DNA of 64,000 nt from Gammaproteobacteria bacterium (GTDB taxonomy: Bacteria > Pseudomonadota > Gammaproteobacteria > Xanthomonadales > Wenzhouxiangellaceae): NCBI GenBank assembly GCA_018819105.1, contig JAHJQV010000027.1, forward strand, positions 1 to 64,000, written 5' to 3'. Under the pieces are notes generated by a model. That model was not told the DNA's origin. It did no database searches and saw nothing but the letters and a program-made list of their open reading frames with translations. The translations under genes were made by a program, and so were the position numbers. Positions 33,552 to 44,700 of this stretch are shown in pieces (the first letter of the stretch is position 1; each line of letters begins with the position of its first letter).

Positions 33552-34247
33552 ATGCGCATAGCAATTCTCGAAGACGATGAGCCACAGCAGCGTCTGCTGT
33601 CTTCCTGGCTCGCGGATGCAGGACACGAAGCACATCTGTTTGCAACCGGAAAAGCGATGCGTGAAACACTGCGCAGAGAAGCCTTTGACCTGCTGATTCT
33701 GGACTGGAACGTGCCGGACTGTGCCGGCATCGACGTGTTGCGCTGGGCCAGGGAACATCTGGACTGGGCAATTCCGGTGCTGTTTACCACCGTGCGCAAT
33801 GACGAAACGGATCTGATTTCGGCCTTGAAGGCTGGTGCCGATGACTATCTGTGCAAGCCGCTCAAACGCGGTGAGACACTGGCTCGCATAGAAGCGGTCA
33901 TGCGTCGGGTGCTGCCGGAGATGCAGGCAGACAAATGCCTGCACTTCGCGCCTTATACGTTTGATCTGCAGAATCGCCAGGTCAGCCTGGATGATGCAGA
34001 GATCCGGCTCACCAATACCGAGTTTCAGCTGGCGCTGGCACTGTTTCGGAATCAGGGCCGGTTGCTGTCGAGAAACTATCTGATGGAAACCATCTGGGGC
34101 ATCAGTTCGGATATCCCGACCCGGCGAGTAGACACCTACATCAGCCGTCTGCGCAACAAACTGGATATCCGACCCAATCGTGGCTGGTGCCTGAGTGCCG
34201 TGTATCATCATGGCTATCGCCTGGAACTTGTCAGCGACAACCATTGA
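33552..34247 (+). CDS. OmpR/PhoB-family response regulator
   Basis: A 231-residue two-component regulator. The receiver domain (1-120) has acidic residues in ILEDDE, the phospho-acceptor Asp51 in LLILDWNVPDCAG, Thr in PVLFTTVRND and the Lys in DDYLCKPLKRGE. The C-terminal winged helix (about 128-228) has LTNTEFQLALALF, RNYLMETIW and RVDTYISRLRNKL. It overlaps the next gene by one base (TGATG), so it is coupled to the FecR/LysM protein. The CHASE2 kinase two genes down is its likely partner. Targets are not known; the giant DUF11 gene downstream is a candidate. Confidence 0.92.
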   Translation: MRIAILEDDEPQQRLLSSWLADAGHEAHLFATGKAMRETLRREAFDLLILDWNVPDCAGIDVLRWAREHLDWAIPVLFTTVRNDETDLISALKAGADDYLCKPLKRGETLARIEAVMRRVLPEMQADKCLHFAPYTFDLQNRQVSLDDAEIRLTNTEFQLALALFRNQGRLLSRNYLMETIWGISSDIPTRRVDTYISRLRNKLDIRPNRGWCLSAVYHHGYRLELVSDNH

Positions 34248-35908
34248 TGTCGACTCACACAACTGTTCAGCACTGTTGCAGTGCAACATGGCTGCAGCGA
34301 CTTTGCCTGCTTGCAGTGCTGTGTGCACCATGGCTTTGTGCGCAGGATCAGGCTGACTGGGAATACACCCTGCGCCCGGGCGACAGCATCTGGTCACTGA
34401 CCGAAGAGCATTGTGTCAGCGCCGACTATACCCAGCAGGTGCTGGACTACAACGGCCTGCAGGCCGGGGCACTGCTGCAACCGGGTACACGCATCCGCTT
34501 TCCGCTCTACCTGCTCAAGCGCCAGCCAGCCAGTGCCGAGTTGATTGCGCTGTCCGGCGATGTGCTGGTGGAAAAGCTGGCAACGGGCACTGCCCGGGCG
34601 GCCATTGCTGCTGAAGCTTTGCACAGTGGTGATCGCGTCATCACCGGTACTGATGCCAGTGCCCGCATTCGTTTTGCCGATGGTTCGGAACTGCTCATGC
34701 AGCAATCCTCGGAGCTGGTGATGGATGCGCTCAGCGCCTGGGGCAGCACAGGCATGGTGGATACACGTGTGCGTCTGCAAAGCGGTCGTGTCGACACCGA
34801 TGTACAGCGACAGCCAGGTGCCGGCAGTCGATTCGAAATCATTACGCCGACGGCGATCACTGCGGTGCGTGGCACCAACTACCGGGTTGCTTTCGCGCCA
34901 TTGCAGGCAGTGATGCTGACCGAAGTGCCTGCGGGCAGTGTGGCGGTGAACACACCAGGCTCATCCGGGGTCAATGTGGCGACGGGGTTCGGGCTGGTCA
35001 CGCGGCCAGATCAGAGCACGGCCAGTCCCAGGGCACTGTTGCCGGCACCGCAGCTGGACACGAGGCAAATGCCGTTGCGCAATCTGCCGATCAGGCTGCG
35101 CTGGCAGACGGTGGCTGATGCACTGGCCTACCGCGTACAGCTGGCCGCCGATGACAGCTTCAGCAGCCTGATTGAAGACCGCGTCGTTGATATGCCGGAA
35201 GTCTCTTTCCCGGATCTCGCCGATGGCAATTATGCGCTCAGGCTGCGTGCTGTTGATGCCGATGGCCTGGAAGGTTATGACTCGGTGATCGCGTTGCAGG
35301 TGGATGCCAGGCCGCTGCCACCTCAGTTACAACAGATCATGCCGCTGACCGCCGATCCATCCCCGACTCTGCGCTGGCAGACGCTGGCTGAAGCCAGTGG
35401 CTATCTGTTGCAGATGGCAGTCGATGCAGCATTCAGCCAGATCATGATCGACGCCCGTGTGGAATCGAACAGTTACACACCAGCCCAGTGGCTATCGCCA
35501 GGCCGATATCACTGGCGTGTGGCCGCGCTTGATCAAGATGGCGAGCGTGGTCCTTTCGCTGCGCCTCAGAGTTTCCAGCGGGTTCCACCGCAGGCACCGG
35601 ATCAGTCACGTGCCGAGGTGCGTGGCGATGAAGCACGACTGTACTGGGAGCCGGTGGAATTTGCCGTCAGCTATCGCGTGCAGGTGGCCACCGATGCCGG
35701 CTTCAGCGAGCTGATACGTGAGACAGAACTCGCAGATAGTGAAGTTTCTCTGTCAGCGCTTCCGGCCGGAGACTATTTCTATCGTGTGCGTGCCATCGGT
35801 CCTGCCGGTGACGCCGGTGAGCATGCGCAAACGGTGCCATTTGTCATCGAAGAACCCCGCTACGGGTGGCTGTTGCTGCTGGCTCTGCCACTGCTGTTAC
35901 TGCTCTGA
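34247..35908 (+). CDS. LysM-FecR-fibronectin-like envelope protein
   Basis: 553 residues. A signal peptide (CLLAVLCAPWLCA, to about 30) is followed by a LysM-like domain (YTLRPGDSIWSLTEEHCVSA..., about 36-84) and a FecR domain (about 105-230; SGDVLVEK, GDRVITGTDASARIRFADGS, ITAVRGTNYRVAF). Three fibronectin-type-III-like modules follow (about 265-350, 355-445, 450-530), each with an LRWQTVADALAYRVQLA- or LYWEPVEFAVSYRVQVA-type strand. It ends in a hydrophobic segment without a basic tail (GWLLLLALPLLLLL). The LysM suggests peptidoglycan contact, and FecR domains in this setting accompany CHASE2 sensors. The ATG at 34247 overlaps the regulator stop; a frame from 34187 lies inside the regulator. 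It probably reports envelope state to the kinase downstream (inference). Confidence 0.82.
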   Translation: MSTHTTVQHCCSATWLQRLCLLAVLCAPWLCAQDQADWEYTLRPGDSIWSLTEEHCVSADYTQQVLDYNGLQAGALLQPGTRIRFPLYLLKRQPASAELIALSGDVLVEKLATGTARAAIAAEALHSGDRVITGTDASARIRFADGSELLMQQSSELVMDALSAWGSTGMVDTRVRLQSGRVDTDVQRQPGAGSRFEIITPTAITAVRGTNYRVAFAPLQAVMLTEVPAGSVAVNTPGSSGVNVATGFGLVTRPDQSTASPRALLPAPQLDTRQMPLRNLPIRLRWQTVADALAYRVQLAADDSFSSLIEDRVVDMPEVSFPDLADGNYALRLRAVDADGLEGYDSVIALQVDARPLPPQLQQIMPLTADPSPTLRWQTLAEASGYLLQMAVDAAFSQIMIDARVESNSYTPAQWLSPGRYHWRVAALDQDGERGPFAAPQSFQRVPPQAPDQSRAEVRGDEARLYWEPVEFAVSYRVQVATDAGFSELIRETELADSEVSLSALPAGDYFYRVRAIGPAGDAGEHAQTVPFVIEEPRYGWLLLLALPLLLLL

Positions 35909-36003
35909 TCATTGCTCAGAACTGTGGGTACAAGCCGAGCAGATGCTGTCCGACATGGCTTGCAGGCAGCCTCCATGCTCGCCGCAGAAAGTAGTCCTGC
36001 CAT

Positions 36004-38424
36004 GTGAACCTGGCCACAGCGATCAACGCTTATCGGATGGAACAGTGGACCCTGCTGCTGCTGGTGGTGGGACTGGCGTTGCTGCTGCAATCCAGCGATG
36101 CCCTGTGGCGCTGGGATCATGGCCTATATGACGTGCAGTTGCAGTTGTGGCAACGCAAGCCATCGTCGCAGATCATCATTGTTGCCATTGATGACACCAG
36201 TCTGCAGGCGCTGGGGCGCTGGCCCTGGTCGCGCCGCGTACATGCCCGCATGCTGCAGCAGCTGCAGCAGGATTCGCCACGCGCGGTCGCGCTGGACATA
36301 CTGTTTGCCCAAGCCGATCAGCAGGACGGGCAGGGTGATCAACTGCTGGTCGATGCAGTGAGGACGGCTGGCAACGTTGCGCTGCCGGTGATGGTGGAGC
36401 AGTCACGCGCGGGCGGTGTGCTGATTGAAGCGCTGCCGGCGGCGGGCCTTGCCGATGCCGCCGCTGTCCTGGGGCATGTGCACATCGAGCTGGATCGCGA
36501 TGGCATCGCCAGGCGGCTGTTCCAGTATGAGGGGCTGGGTGCTGCGTACTGGCCGCATCTGACACTGGCCCTGCTGCAGGCTGCCGGTCAAGCAGATACT
36601 GCAGCGCGGCAGCGATCCGCAACCAGTGGTTCGATGCTGGTATGGCATCGCGCACAACCGCGCATGATTCCGTTTGCCGGACCGCCGGGTCACTTTCAGC
36701 AGATCTCCTATCAGCAGGTTTTGCAGGGAGAGTTTCTGCCGGGCACATTTCGTGATAAGTATGTGCTGATTGGCACCACGGCGGCTGGTCTGGGTGACGC
36801 ACTGCCAACACCGCTGTCAGCGCAGCAGCGCGCCATGCCAGGCGTGGAAATCAATGCCCACCTGCTGGATGCCATGCTGCAGGACATTGAACTTAAGCCG
36901 CTCGATGCGCGTTTGTCATTGGTTTTTACCGCCGTGCTGGCTGCTTTGCCCCTGTTGCTGTTTCCACGGCGCAGCCCGCGCAGCAACCTGCTGTGCAGTG
37001 TATTGCTGTTGACAATCTGCCTGCTGATCAGCGCCGGATTGCTCTGGTTTGCCCACTGCTGGCTCGCGCCCAGCGCGGCCATGCTTGCCATTGCCCTCAG
37101 TTATCCTTTGTGGAGCTGGCGCCGACTGGAATACTTCATGCGCTATCTGGGCCATCAGCTGGACCAGCTGCGGGCCGAACATGCGAGCCTGCAGCAGTTG
37201 GGACTGGCGCAAGCAAAGCCATCGTCAGCAGAATCGCCCCGTGCACTCTGGATCGCATCTGATGACATCAGCGAAGCGGTTTTGCTCGACCACACTCAGT
37301 CGCCAGACCGTCAGCATCACGACAGCCTGCAAGAGCGTGTGGAACTGGTACGCAGCGCAGCACTGGAAATGCGCACGCTGCGTGATCTGCTGGACGCCGG
37401 TCTGGCCAACATGGCCGATGGCGTGATTCTGCTCAACCGCAGCGACAGCGTGATGTTAAGCAATCCCCAGGCCGCGCTTTACCTGCTTGAGTCCGAGCAG
37501 CAGAGTCTGCATGGCCTGAGCCTGACAGAGCTGTTGACCAGTGCCTGTGCTGACCAGGCATCGTTGTCTCAGCTCGGTGCGGATGTACGGCATCAGCAAG
37601 CACTGCAGGTTTCGGTTCGCACCCGCGCCGGTCGTGACCTGCTGCTGCAGCGGGTGCCGTTGCGCAAGGGCCTGTTGGCCACGGACGAACAGTTGTCCAT
37701 CATCAACATTGCCGACATCAGCGCGCTCAAGGCCAGTGAACGACGCCGCAACGAGTCCTTGCATTTTCTTTCTCACGACCTGCGTGCGCCTCTGGTGTCC
37801 ATGCTGGCTCTGCTGGAGCAGGCGCGTCATGCCAATGACGGATCGCCACCCGAGCAACTGCTCGAACAAATGCAACGTTATGCAACAGGTACCCTGCACA
37901 TGGCCGAGCAGTTCCTGCAGCTGGCACGCGCCGAGGCGGCGGAGTCATTCAATCTGCAACAGCATGATCTGGTGAGCATTGCCGATCAGGCCGCCGACCG
38001 GCTCTGGGCCAGTGCCAGACAGCGACAGGTCCGCATAATCTGTGCGCACCGTGTGACCCAGGCGTGGGTGCGTGTTGATGCCGGTCTGCTGGAACGCGCG
38101 ATCATCAATCTGCTCGACAATGCCATCAAACACAGTCCCGTCGGTGCCGAAATCAGGCTGGTGGTCGCCAGCGACACTCAGCAATGTCACTGTGAGGTGA
38201 TCGATCAGGGGCCGGGTATCGAGGCCGCTGCACTGCCAGGCTTGTTTCAGCGCTTCCACACTGCACAAACAGCGCATGCTGAACATGCTGCTTCGGGCGT
38301 TGGTCTGGGGCTGGCTTTTGTCGACACCGTCGTGCGCCGACACGATGGTCACGTGGAAGTGCACTCCACGCCGGGCGCGGGGAGCCTGTTCCGCATTGTG
38401 CTGCCGGCTCTGATAACCCCCTGA
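36004..38424 (+). CDS. CHASE2-domain sensor histidine kinase
   Basis: 806 residues. One N-terminal membrane span (TLLLLVVGLALLLQSS) precedes an extracytoplasmic CHASE2 domain (about residues 35-290; IIIVAIDDTSLQALGRWPW, PRAVALDILFA, GKYVLIG-like DKYVLIGTTAAGLGD). Three closely spaced spans follow (about 300-370), then a coiled linker, a PAS-like region (about 460-570), the HisKA phospho-acceptor His in LHFLSHDLRAP (near 590) and a HATPase with N box LLDNAIKHSP, G1 DQGPGIEAA and G2 GVGLGLAF. All catalytic motifs are intact. The start is GTG 36004, or possibly the inner Met at 36037. It lies 95 bases after the FecR protein and 276 before the DUF11 gene and is the presumed partner of the response regulator. 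Confidence 0.9.
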   Translation: MNLATAINAYRMEQWTLLLLVVGLALLLQSSDALWRWDHGLYDVQLQLWQRKPSSQIIIVAIDDTSLQALGRWPWSRRVHARMLQQLQQDSPRAVALDILFAQADQQDGQGDQLLVDAVRTAGNVALPVMVEQSRAGGVLIEALPAAGLADAAAVLGHVHIELDRDGIARRLFQYEGLGAAYWPHLTLALLQAAGQADTAARQRSATSGSMLVWHRAQPRMIPFAGPPGHFQQISYQQVLQGEFLPGTFRDKYVLIGTTAAGLGDALPTPLSAQQRAMPGVEINAHLLDAMLQDIELKPLDARLSLVFTAVLAALPLLLFPRRSPRSNLLCSVLLLTICLLISAGLLWFAHCWLAPSAAMLAIALSYPLWSWRRLEYFMRYLGHQLDQLRAEHASLQQLGLAQAKPSSAESPRALWIASDDISEAVLLDHTQSPDRQHHDSLQERVELVRSAALEMRTLRDLLDAGLANMADGVILLNRSDSVMLSNPQAALYLLESEQQSLHGLSLTELLTSACADQASLSQLGADVRHQQALQVSVRTRAGRDLLLQRVPLRKGLLATDEQLSIINIADISALKASERRRNESLHFLSHDLRAPLVSMLALLEQARHANDGSPPEQLLEQMQRYATGTLHMAEQFLQLARAEAAESFNLQQHDLVSIADQAADRLWASARQRQVRIICAHRVTQAWVRVDAGLLERAIINLLDNAIKHSPVGAEIRLVVASDTQQCHCEVIDQGPGIEAAALPGLFQRFHTAQTAHAEHAASGVGLGLAFVDTVVRRHDGHVEVHSTPGAGSLFRIVLPALITP

Positions 38425-38633
38425 ACTCATCGTCAGCTTTGGTGTTACACCAACAGACGCATCGCTGGTATTTGACCCAGTCCGACATATGGCACCTGCA
38501 TCTGGCTGACTTCCCGCTTTGGGTCATCCCGGATTCTGCTTTCGAAAGGCGGTTTATTTGTCATTCTTTGTGAAATGGCTCATGCATGCTTTGTTAAGAC
38601 GATAGAATGAGTCGAAATGCTCGTGAAATAGTA

Positions 38634-38661
38634 TTCACATATGAATGAATTGTGTTATGAT
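38634..38661 (+). promoter_or_regulatory. Possible promoter of the giant DUF11 gene
   Basis: TTCACA (38634-38639) and TATGAT (38656-38661) are separated by 16 bases, 40 bases before the chosen ATG, in a clearly AT-rich stretch unlike the flanking genes. A small hairpin TTGGTG/CACCAA (38439-38453) marks the end of the kinase transcript. An independent promoter for the giant gene is plausible. Confidence 0.4.
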
Positions 38662-38700
38662 TTCGTCGATTTTGATTCTGATTACTCAGGGAGAGTATCC

Positions 38701-41700
38701 ATGCAGCACAAGCTCAGAAGGATCTGCGCAGGCCTGGTCCTGCTCGTTATGGCGCATCAGCTCGCAGCGCAGACTGCGCAGATTGACGAGACGCTGCCCG
38801 CAGAATCGTTTCTTGGTGAACAGTTCTGTTTCGTCACCAACTTCACCAATCTTGGCGCACCGGGTTTCGGGCCGTACATCCGATTACAACTGCCGCCAGG
38901 GCTGAATTTCGATTCAGCCAGTATTTTTGGCACCGGCGGTGGTGTCACCAACGTTGGTGTCTTTCCGCCTGTCCCCGGCAACCAGTTGCTGGATCCGCGG
39001 ATCAATCAACCGGTTTCCGGCACGCCTGGTGACGCGCTGTTCATTCTGACTTTTCCGGTTGGATCGGTGGTGCAGGGTGGTCCTGAGCTGCCGATCGAAA
39101 CCTGTCTGACCATCGACCCTTCGGCCGAGGTGGGCGTAGCCTTGCCGGTCAGCATGTCGCCGGTTTATCAGTTCGGGGATACCGCCACCGGCGACAACGG
39201 CCCCATCATCGGCACCGAGGTATTGCAAGCGGTGACGCCAACCGTGTTGCTGTTCGACAAACAGGACAATGCGCCGGAAGCGGAGCGGCCGCCCGGAACC
39301 TCGTGGCCCTATGACTACACGCTCACGGTCGACATTGCCAACACCGCGACCATCAATCCACTGGTGATTCGCGATGTGCTGCCTGCGGATTTTCAGTTTC
39401 AATCAGGCACCATCAGCATCTCGGGCGGTACCGGCTGCAGTGTGACACAGACACCAGCCGGCCCCGGTGGGATGCTGGAAGTGACCTGCACCGGCAACAC
39501 CGTGGGCACGGCATCTGCCAGTGACGTGCAGGTTACTTACTCCGGCCACATCACCGACGTGCTGGACGAGACCTTCTGCGATATTCAGCCGCAGACCAAT
39601 GACGCCAGCGCCCAGGGAAGCTATGTGCCGCCGGTCGGCTCGGACCAGGTATTGCCGCTGGCGAGCGATCAGACCACGGTCAGTGCCGAGCACGTCGTGG
39701 TGCAGAAAGGCGTGACGCCGGCGCAGACCACGCCGGGCGCTGCGCTGACCTACAACCTGAATTTCCAGGTGACTGATTTTGGGGATGTTTCGAATCTGGT
39801 CGTCACCGACACCATGCCCGACGGCATCGATTTTATCAGCCACGGCGATCTGCTGGTGAACGGCGCGCCGCTGGCGATCACGCCTGCGGTAACCGTCAAT
39901 CCCGACTTCAGCAAGACGATTGTTTACGACATCGGCGCGGTCGCTGCGCCAATCGCTGCCGGCAGCGCGATCAGTCTGAGCTACAACGCCCAGCTGCGCC
40001 AGAACTATCAGAACACCGGTCAGCCGGTGCTGTCCTCGGACAGCTTGAGCAATACCGTGCGCATGGATTATGACCTGGTGCAGGGCGCGTCGGCGTGCAG
40101 CAATGACAGCGGCGCGACAGTTGCAATCATTCCGATCAATCTGGACAAGCAGATCATCAACCCGCAGCCGTTCTACATTCCCGGCGAGCAGGTGCAGTTT
40201 CGACTCACCATGGAGGTGCCTGCTGGCGACACGCGCAACATCCGCTTTGAGGATTTTCTGCCCTTGCCGGTGTTTGTGGCGGCAGATCTGGATCTGACCT
40301 TCGGTGGCACCAGCATTGTGCGTGGCCCGGGTGACACTGCGGGTCTTACGCCCGATGCCATCAGCATTTCAGCCGCGCAGAATGCCCTGTTCATCGATTG
40401 GCCGGATCTGACTTCAACCAGCGCACAGACCATCCAGGTGGATCTGTTCGCAACTGTCACCGACGATCCGTTTGCCGATGGACTGTTCCTGACCAACATC
40501 CTGCTCGGCAGCACCAACAACACGCCTGGTGCGACAGCGATCGCCACCGGTCCGGTCAGTTTCAATGTCGGCGCACCAGTGCCACTGGTGCTGACCAAAG
40601 GCGTTTCAGCGACCGATGGCAACGGTGTGATCAACCCTGCGCCCAGCACATTACCAGTCAACGGAAACATTACCGGAGTGGATGGTGGTGATCAGATCAC
40701 GTTTCTACTCAGCGTGGAAAATCAGGGCAGCGCACCTGCTTTTGATGTCACCGTGACCGACCCCGGCGCGCCGCAACTGAATGCCTGCACAGTGCTTACC
40801 GTGACCGATGGCAATGGCGTGAATCTGCCATTCAGCGGCAGCATTGCCAGCGGACTGCAACTGAATGATCCCTTGGCAGCCAACGACGGCAGCATTGGCC
40901 CCCCATATGCCGGTGACACGGCGCTGATCACAGTCAACTGCACGGTCGACGCGGCGGTGGCACCGGACAGTGCATTCAGCAACACCGCAACGCTGGTCTG
41001 GACCAGTCAGCCTGGTGCCCCCGCTTTTCCACCAGTCAGCGATGACGCGACGGTGGACAGCAGCGGCGTGGGGCAACAAAAATTTCTGGTCAGCAGCAGC
41101 GAACCGGGCACCAGCGACACGGCCAGCCCGCCACGCGTCGCGATCGGTGAGATCGTGCGCTACCGTCTGGCCTTGCGGGTACCCGAAGGCCAAATCGATG
41201 CCTTGAGCCTGCGCGACAATCTGCCCACCGGCCTGATTTATCTTGATGATGGCACCAGCACTGCAGCATTTGTCAGCAATGGTGCCGGACTGAGCTCCAG
41301 CACATTGACCATACCAAACCTGAGTGGCAATGCCGCCAGTCTGGCGGCGATTCCCAGCGCTGCTGTTGGATTTACCCTGCCGGCCGGTACCATCAGTGGC
41401 GGACCGTTCAACAGTGGTACCGACCCGGTGTTCGCTTTCGGAGATGTGAGCAACGTTGACGACGATGCAGACGACGAGTTTCTGCTGCTCGAATTCAATG
41501 CGCTGGTCGCCAACAATGGCAGCAACAATCTTGGCAACAACCGCAACAACACATTCACCAGCTTCACTGCTGGCACTAGTCTGGCTGGCAATTCCAACAG
41601 TGTCCAGCTGCGCATTGCCGAGCCGCAGCTTGATGTCAGCAAAGCGGCCACCCCGGCGGCTGGCGATGCCGGCGATCCCATCGCCTTCACCATCACCGTC

Positions 41701-44700
41701 AGCAATGCGGCAAGCTCCAACAACAGCCCGGCATACGAAGTGCGCGTCACCGACGCGCTGCCGTTTGGCCTGGTCAATCTGCGCAATGTGGTGGTCACCC
41801 CGAACGCGTCCTGCAGCGGTTTCAGCAGCAACGACAACAGCATCGGCGATGTGCTGGATCTGGATTTCAATGTCATGCAGCCCGGTTGTTCAGTGAGCAT
41901 TGACTTGCTTGCTGATCTGACCACCGCCGTCAGCCCCGGCAGCACCCTGTTCAACAGCGCCACTGCAGTGTGGAGCAGTCTGCCTGGCAGCAATGGCACG
42001 GTTAGCAATCCGACCGGCTCCAGCACGCCCGGCGGCAGTGGCAGCAGTACCGGCGAGCGCAATGGCAGCGGTGGGGTCAATGACCACACCGACACCGGCA
42101 GCGCCAGCATCAGTGTCGACAGCGTGGTGTTGAGCAAAGCGGTGATCAGCACTTCGGAAGGCGACACCGGCAGCGGTGAATTCCGGCCGGCGATCGAGGA
42201 TCTGGTGATTGGTGAAGCGGCCAGCTTCGAGATTGTCGCGACGCTGCCCGAGGGCACCACACCGCAATTGATCATTACCGATACCGTGCCTTTCAGCAAT
42301 GGTGTGATGCGGCTGGATTCGGCCAGTGTTGTCAGCATTGGCACCAACCTCACACCGGACAATCCGGCCCCGCCCGCGCTGATCAGTGATGCGCAGTTGA
42401 GCGATGGCATCAATGACACGGTCAGCTTTGATTTCGGCCAGGTGATCAATACCGCCGACGGCGTCGTCGATGCCAACGACCGGGTCGTAATCCAGGTCAC
42501 GGCCACACTGGTCGAGCAAGCCGCCAATGCCAACAGCGATGCGCTAAGCAACAACGCGCTGGTGCAGTTCGGTCCGGGTCTGAATGCCTCGGCCAGCGCC
42601 GGGGTGGATATTGTCGAACCGTTGCTGAACATCGACAAATCCGGCAGCATTACCCAGGGCGATGCTGGTGATGCGGTGACTTTCACCATCACCATCAATC
42701 ATCTGCCGGCATCGGCCGCCGACGCGCATGATCTGGTGTTTCAGGACCTGCTGCCGGCCGCTCTGGTCTTGAATCCGGCCAGCATCAGCGTCATCAGCGG
42801 GCCCAATTTCGATGTCAATACATCAACTGGTAACACCGTGGCGCTGGGCTGGGGTCGACTGGACCAGGCAGAGACCATTGTGCTGGAATATCAGGCCACG
42901 CTGGCGCCGGGCGTGATGCCGGGTCAGACCATCACCAACACCGGGGATTTGTCCTGGACCTCGATCTCTGGCACCAATGCGGATGAGCGCAGCAGCAGCG
43001 ACAGCGATGCGCACGCCATTGTCATCACCGAGCCGGGCTTGAACAAGATGGTGTTCGCAACCAGCGAAGTGAGCACTGGTGCTGGCGAATTCGGCCTGCC
43101 GACCGACCTGACCATCGGCGAGCAGGTGACCTATCGCTTCACCGTCGAGCTTCCTGAAGGCACATCCGAAGCTGCCACCGTAACCGATCAGTTGCCGATT
43201 GGCTCCAGCGTGCTCCAGGTGGTTTCCTCAAGCGTGGTCAGCGTCGGTGCCAACCTCTCGGGTGCAGGGCTGCCCGCGCCGGGCGCGTCCGGTGCGGCCT
43301 CAGACAGTAACGCCGACACGGTTGATGACCTTGTTGAGTGGAGTCTTGGCGATATTTTCAATGCCCCGGACGGCGTCATGAATGCTGCTGACGAGATCGA
43401 GTTCGAAGTGGTCGCGGTGGTGCTGGATGTGGCGGCCAATCAAAGCGGTGACGACGACCAACTCAATGTGGCGACGCTGCAGACTTCCACCAGCACGGTT
43501 TCCGGAACGGCAGCGGTTGATCTGGTCGCCCCGGATCTGGCGCTGAACAAGAGCATCGTCACGCCGGCCGATGGTTTCGTTGATGCTGGCGACAGCGTCA
43601 CTGCACGATTGGAGATCGCGCACAGCACTGCCAGCAGCGCCGATGCTTTCAATCTGATCGTCACCGACACCTTGCCCAGTGACGTCACCTGGGCTGGCGA
43701 CGGACTGGTCAACAGCAATTGCCCTGGTCTCAACATCGACTCCAGCGGCGCGCCAGTGATCGCGTTCGACTTCGCCACGCTGGATCAGTCCAGTGCAAGC
43801 TGTTTCATCGAGTACCAGGTCACGATCGATATCGCTGCGATGCCGGGTCAGACCCTGACCAACAGCGCGGTGCTGGATTACGACTCCACGCCGGTGTTCG
43901 TCGCCGGACAAACCCGTCGCCGCATGGACTCAGCCACGGCTGAAGTCAATGTGATTGCACCCAGCCTGGTCAAGGTTGCGGTGGCTACCAGTCAGCCCGA
44001 CACCGGCATGTCCCAGGGCGATCCTGGCCTGCTGGATCTGACCATCGGCGAGACCGTGACCTATCGTCTGACGGCGGTGTTCCCGGAAGGTACCTCGACC
44101 AATGTCGTTCTCACTGACAGCCTTCCGGCCGGTCCTGGAGGCGTGATCGAGGCGATCGGTGCTGTGGTGACTGCCGTGGGTGGAAACATCACGACGACTT
44201 TGCCGGGCACGCCGTTGTTGCAGGACAACGCTCTTGGCGATGCTCTAGACGACACCGTGCTGCTGGATTTTGCCACAGTGACCAACAATCCCGACGGCGT
44301 GGAAGACGCCAGCGACCGCATCGTGATCGAAATCGTCGGTCGGGTGGTCGATGTACCCGCCAACGGCAACGGCGTGGTGCTGACCAACGACGCTGAGCTG
44401 AGCTTTAACGGTGGCATTTTGACCGACACGGCGGATGTGGAAGTGGTCGAGCCCACGGTTGCCATCAGCAAATCCATGAGCATGCAAGCCAATGGTTTAG
44501 TGCGGATCTCGCTGGCGCTGGCAAACAGCGGTACAGCACCGGCCTACGACCTGGAAGTGCGTGATGTGTTCGACGAAGCGGACTGGAATCTGTCCGGATT
44601 CACGCCAATCTCTGTCCCCGCCGGGTTCACCCTCAACCTGCTGCCGAATATCCCGGCGGCCGGCCAGCAGACGCTGGTGCTTGCCAGTGACCCAGGCGCA

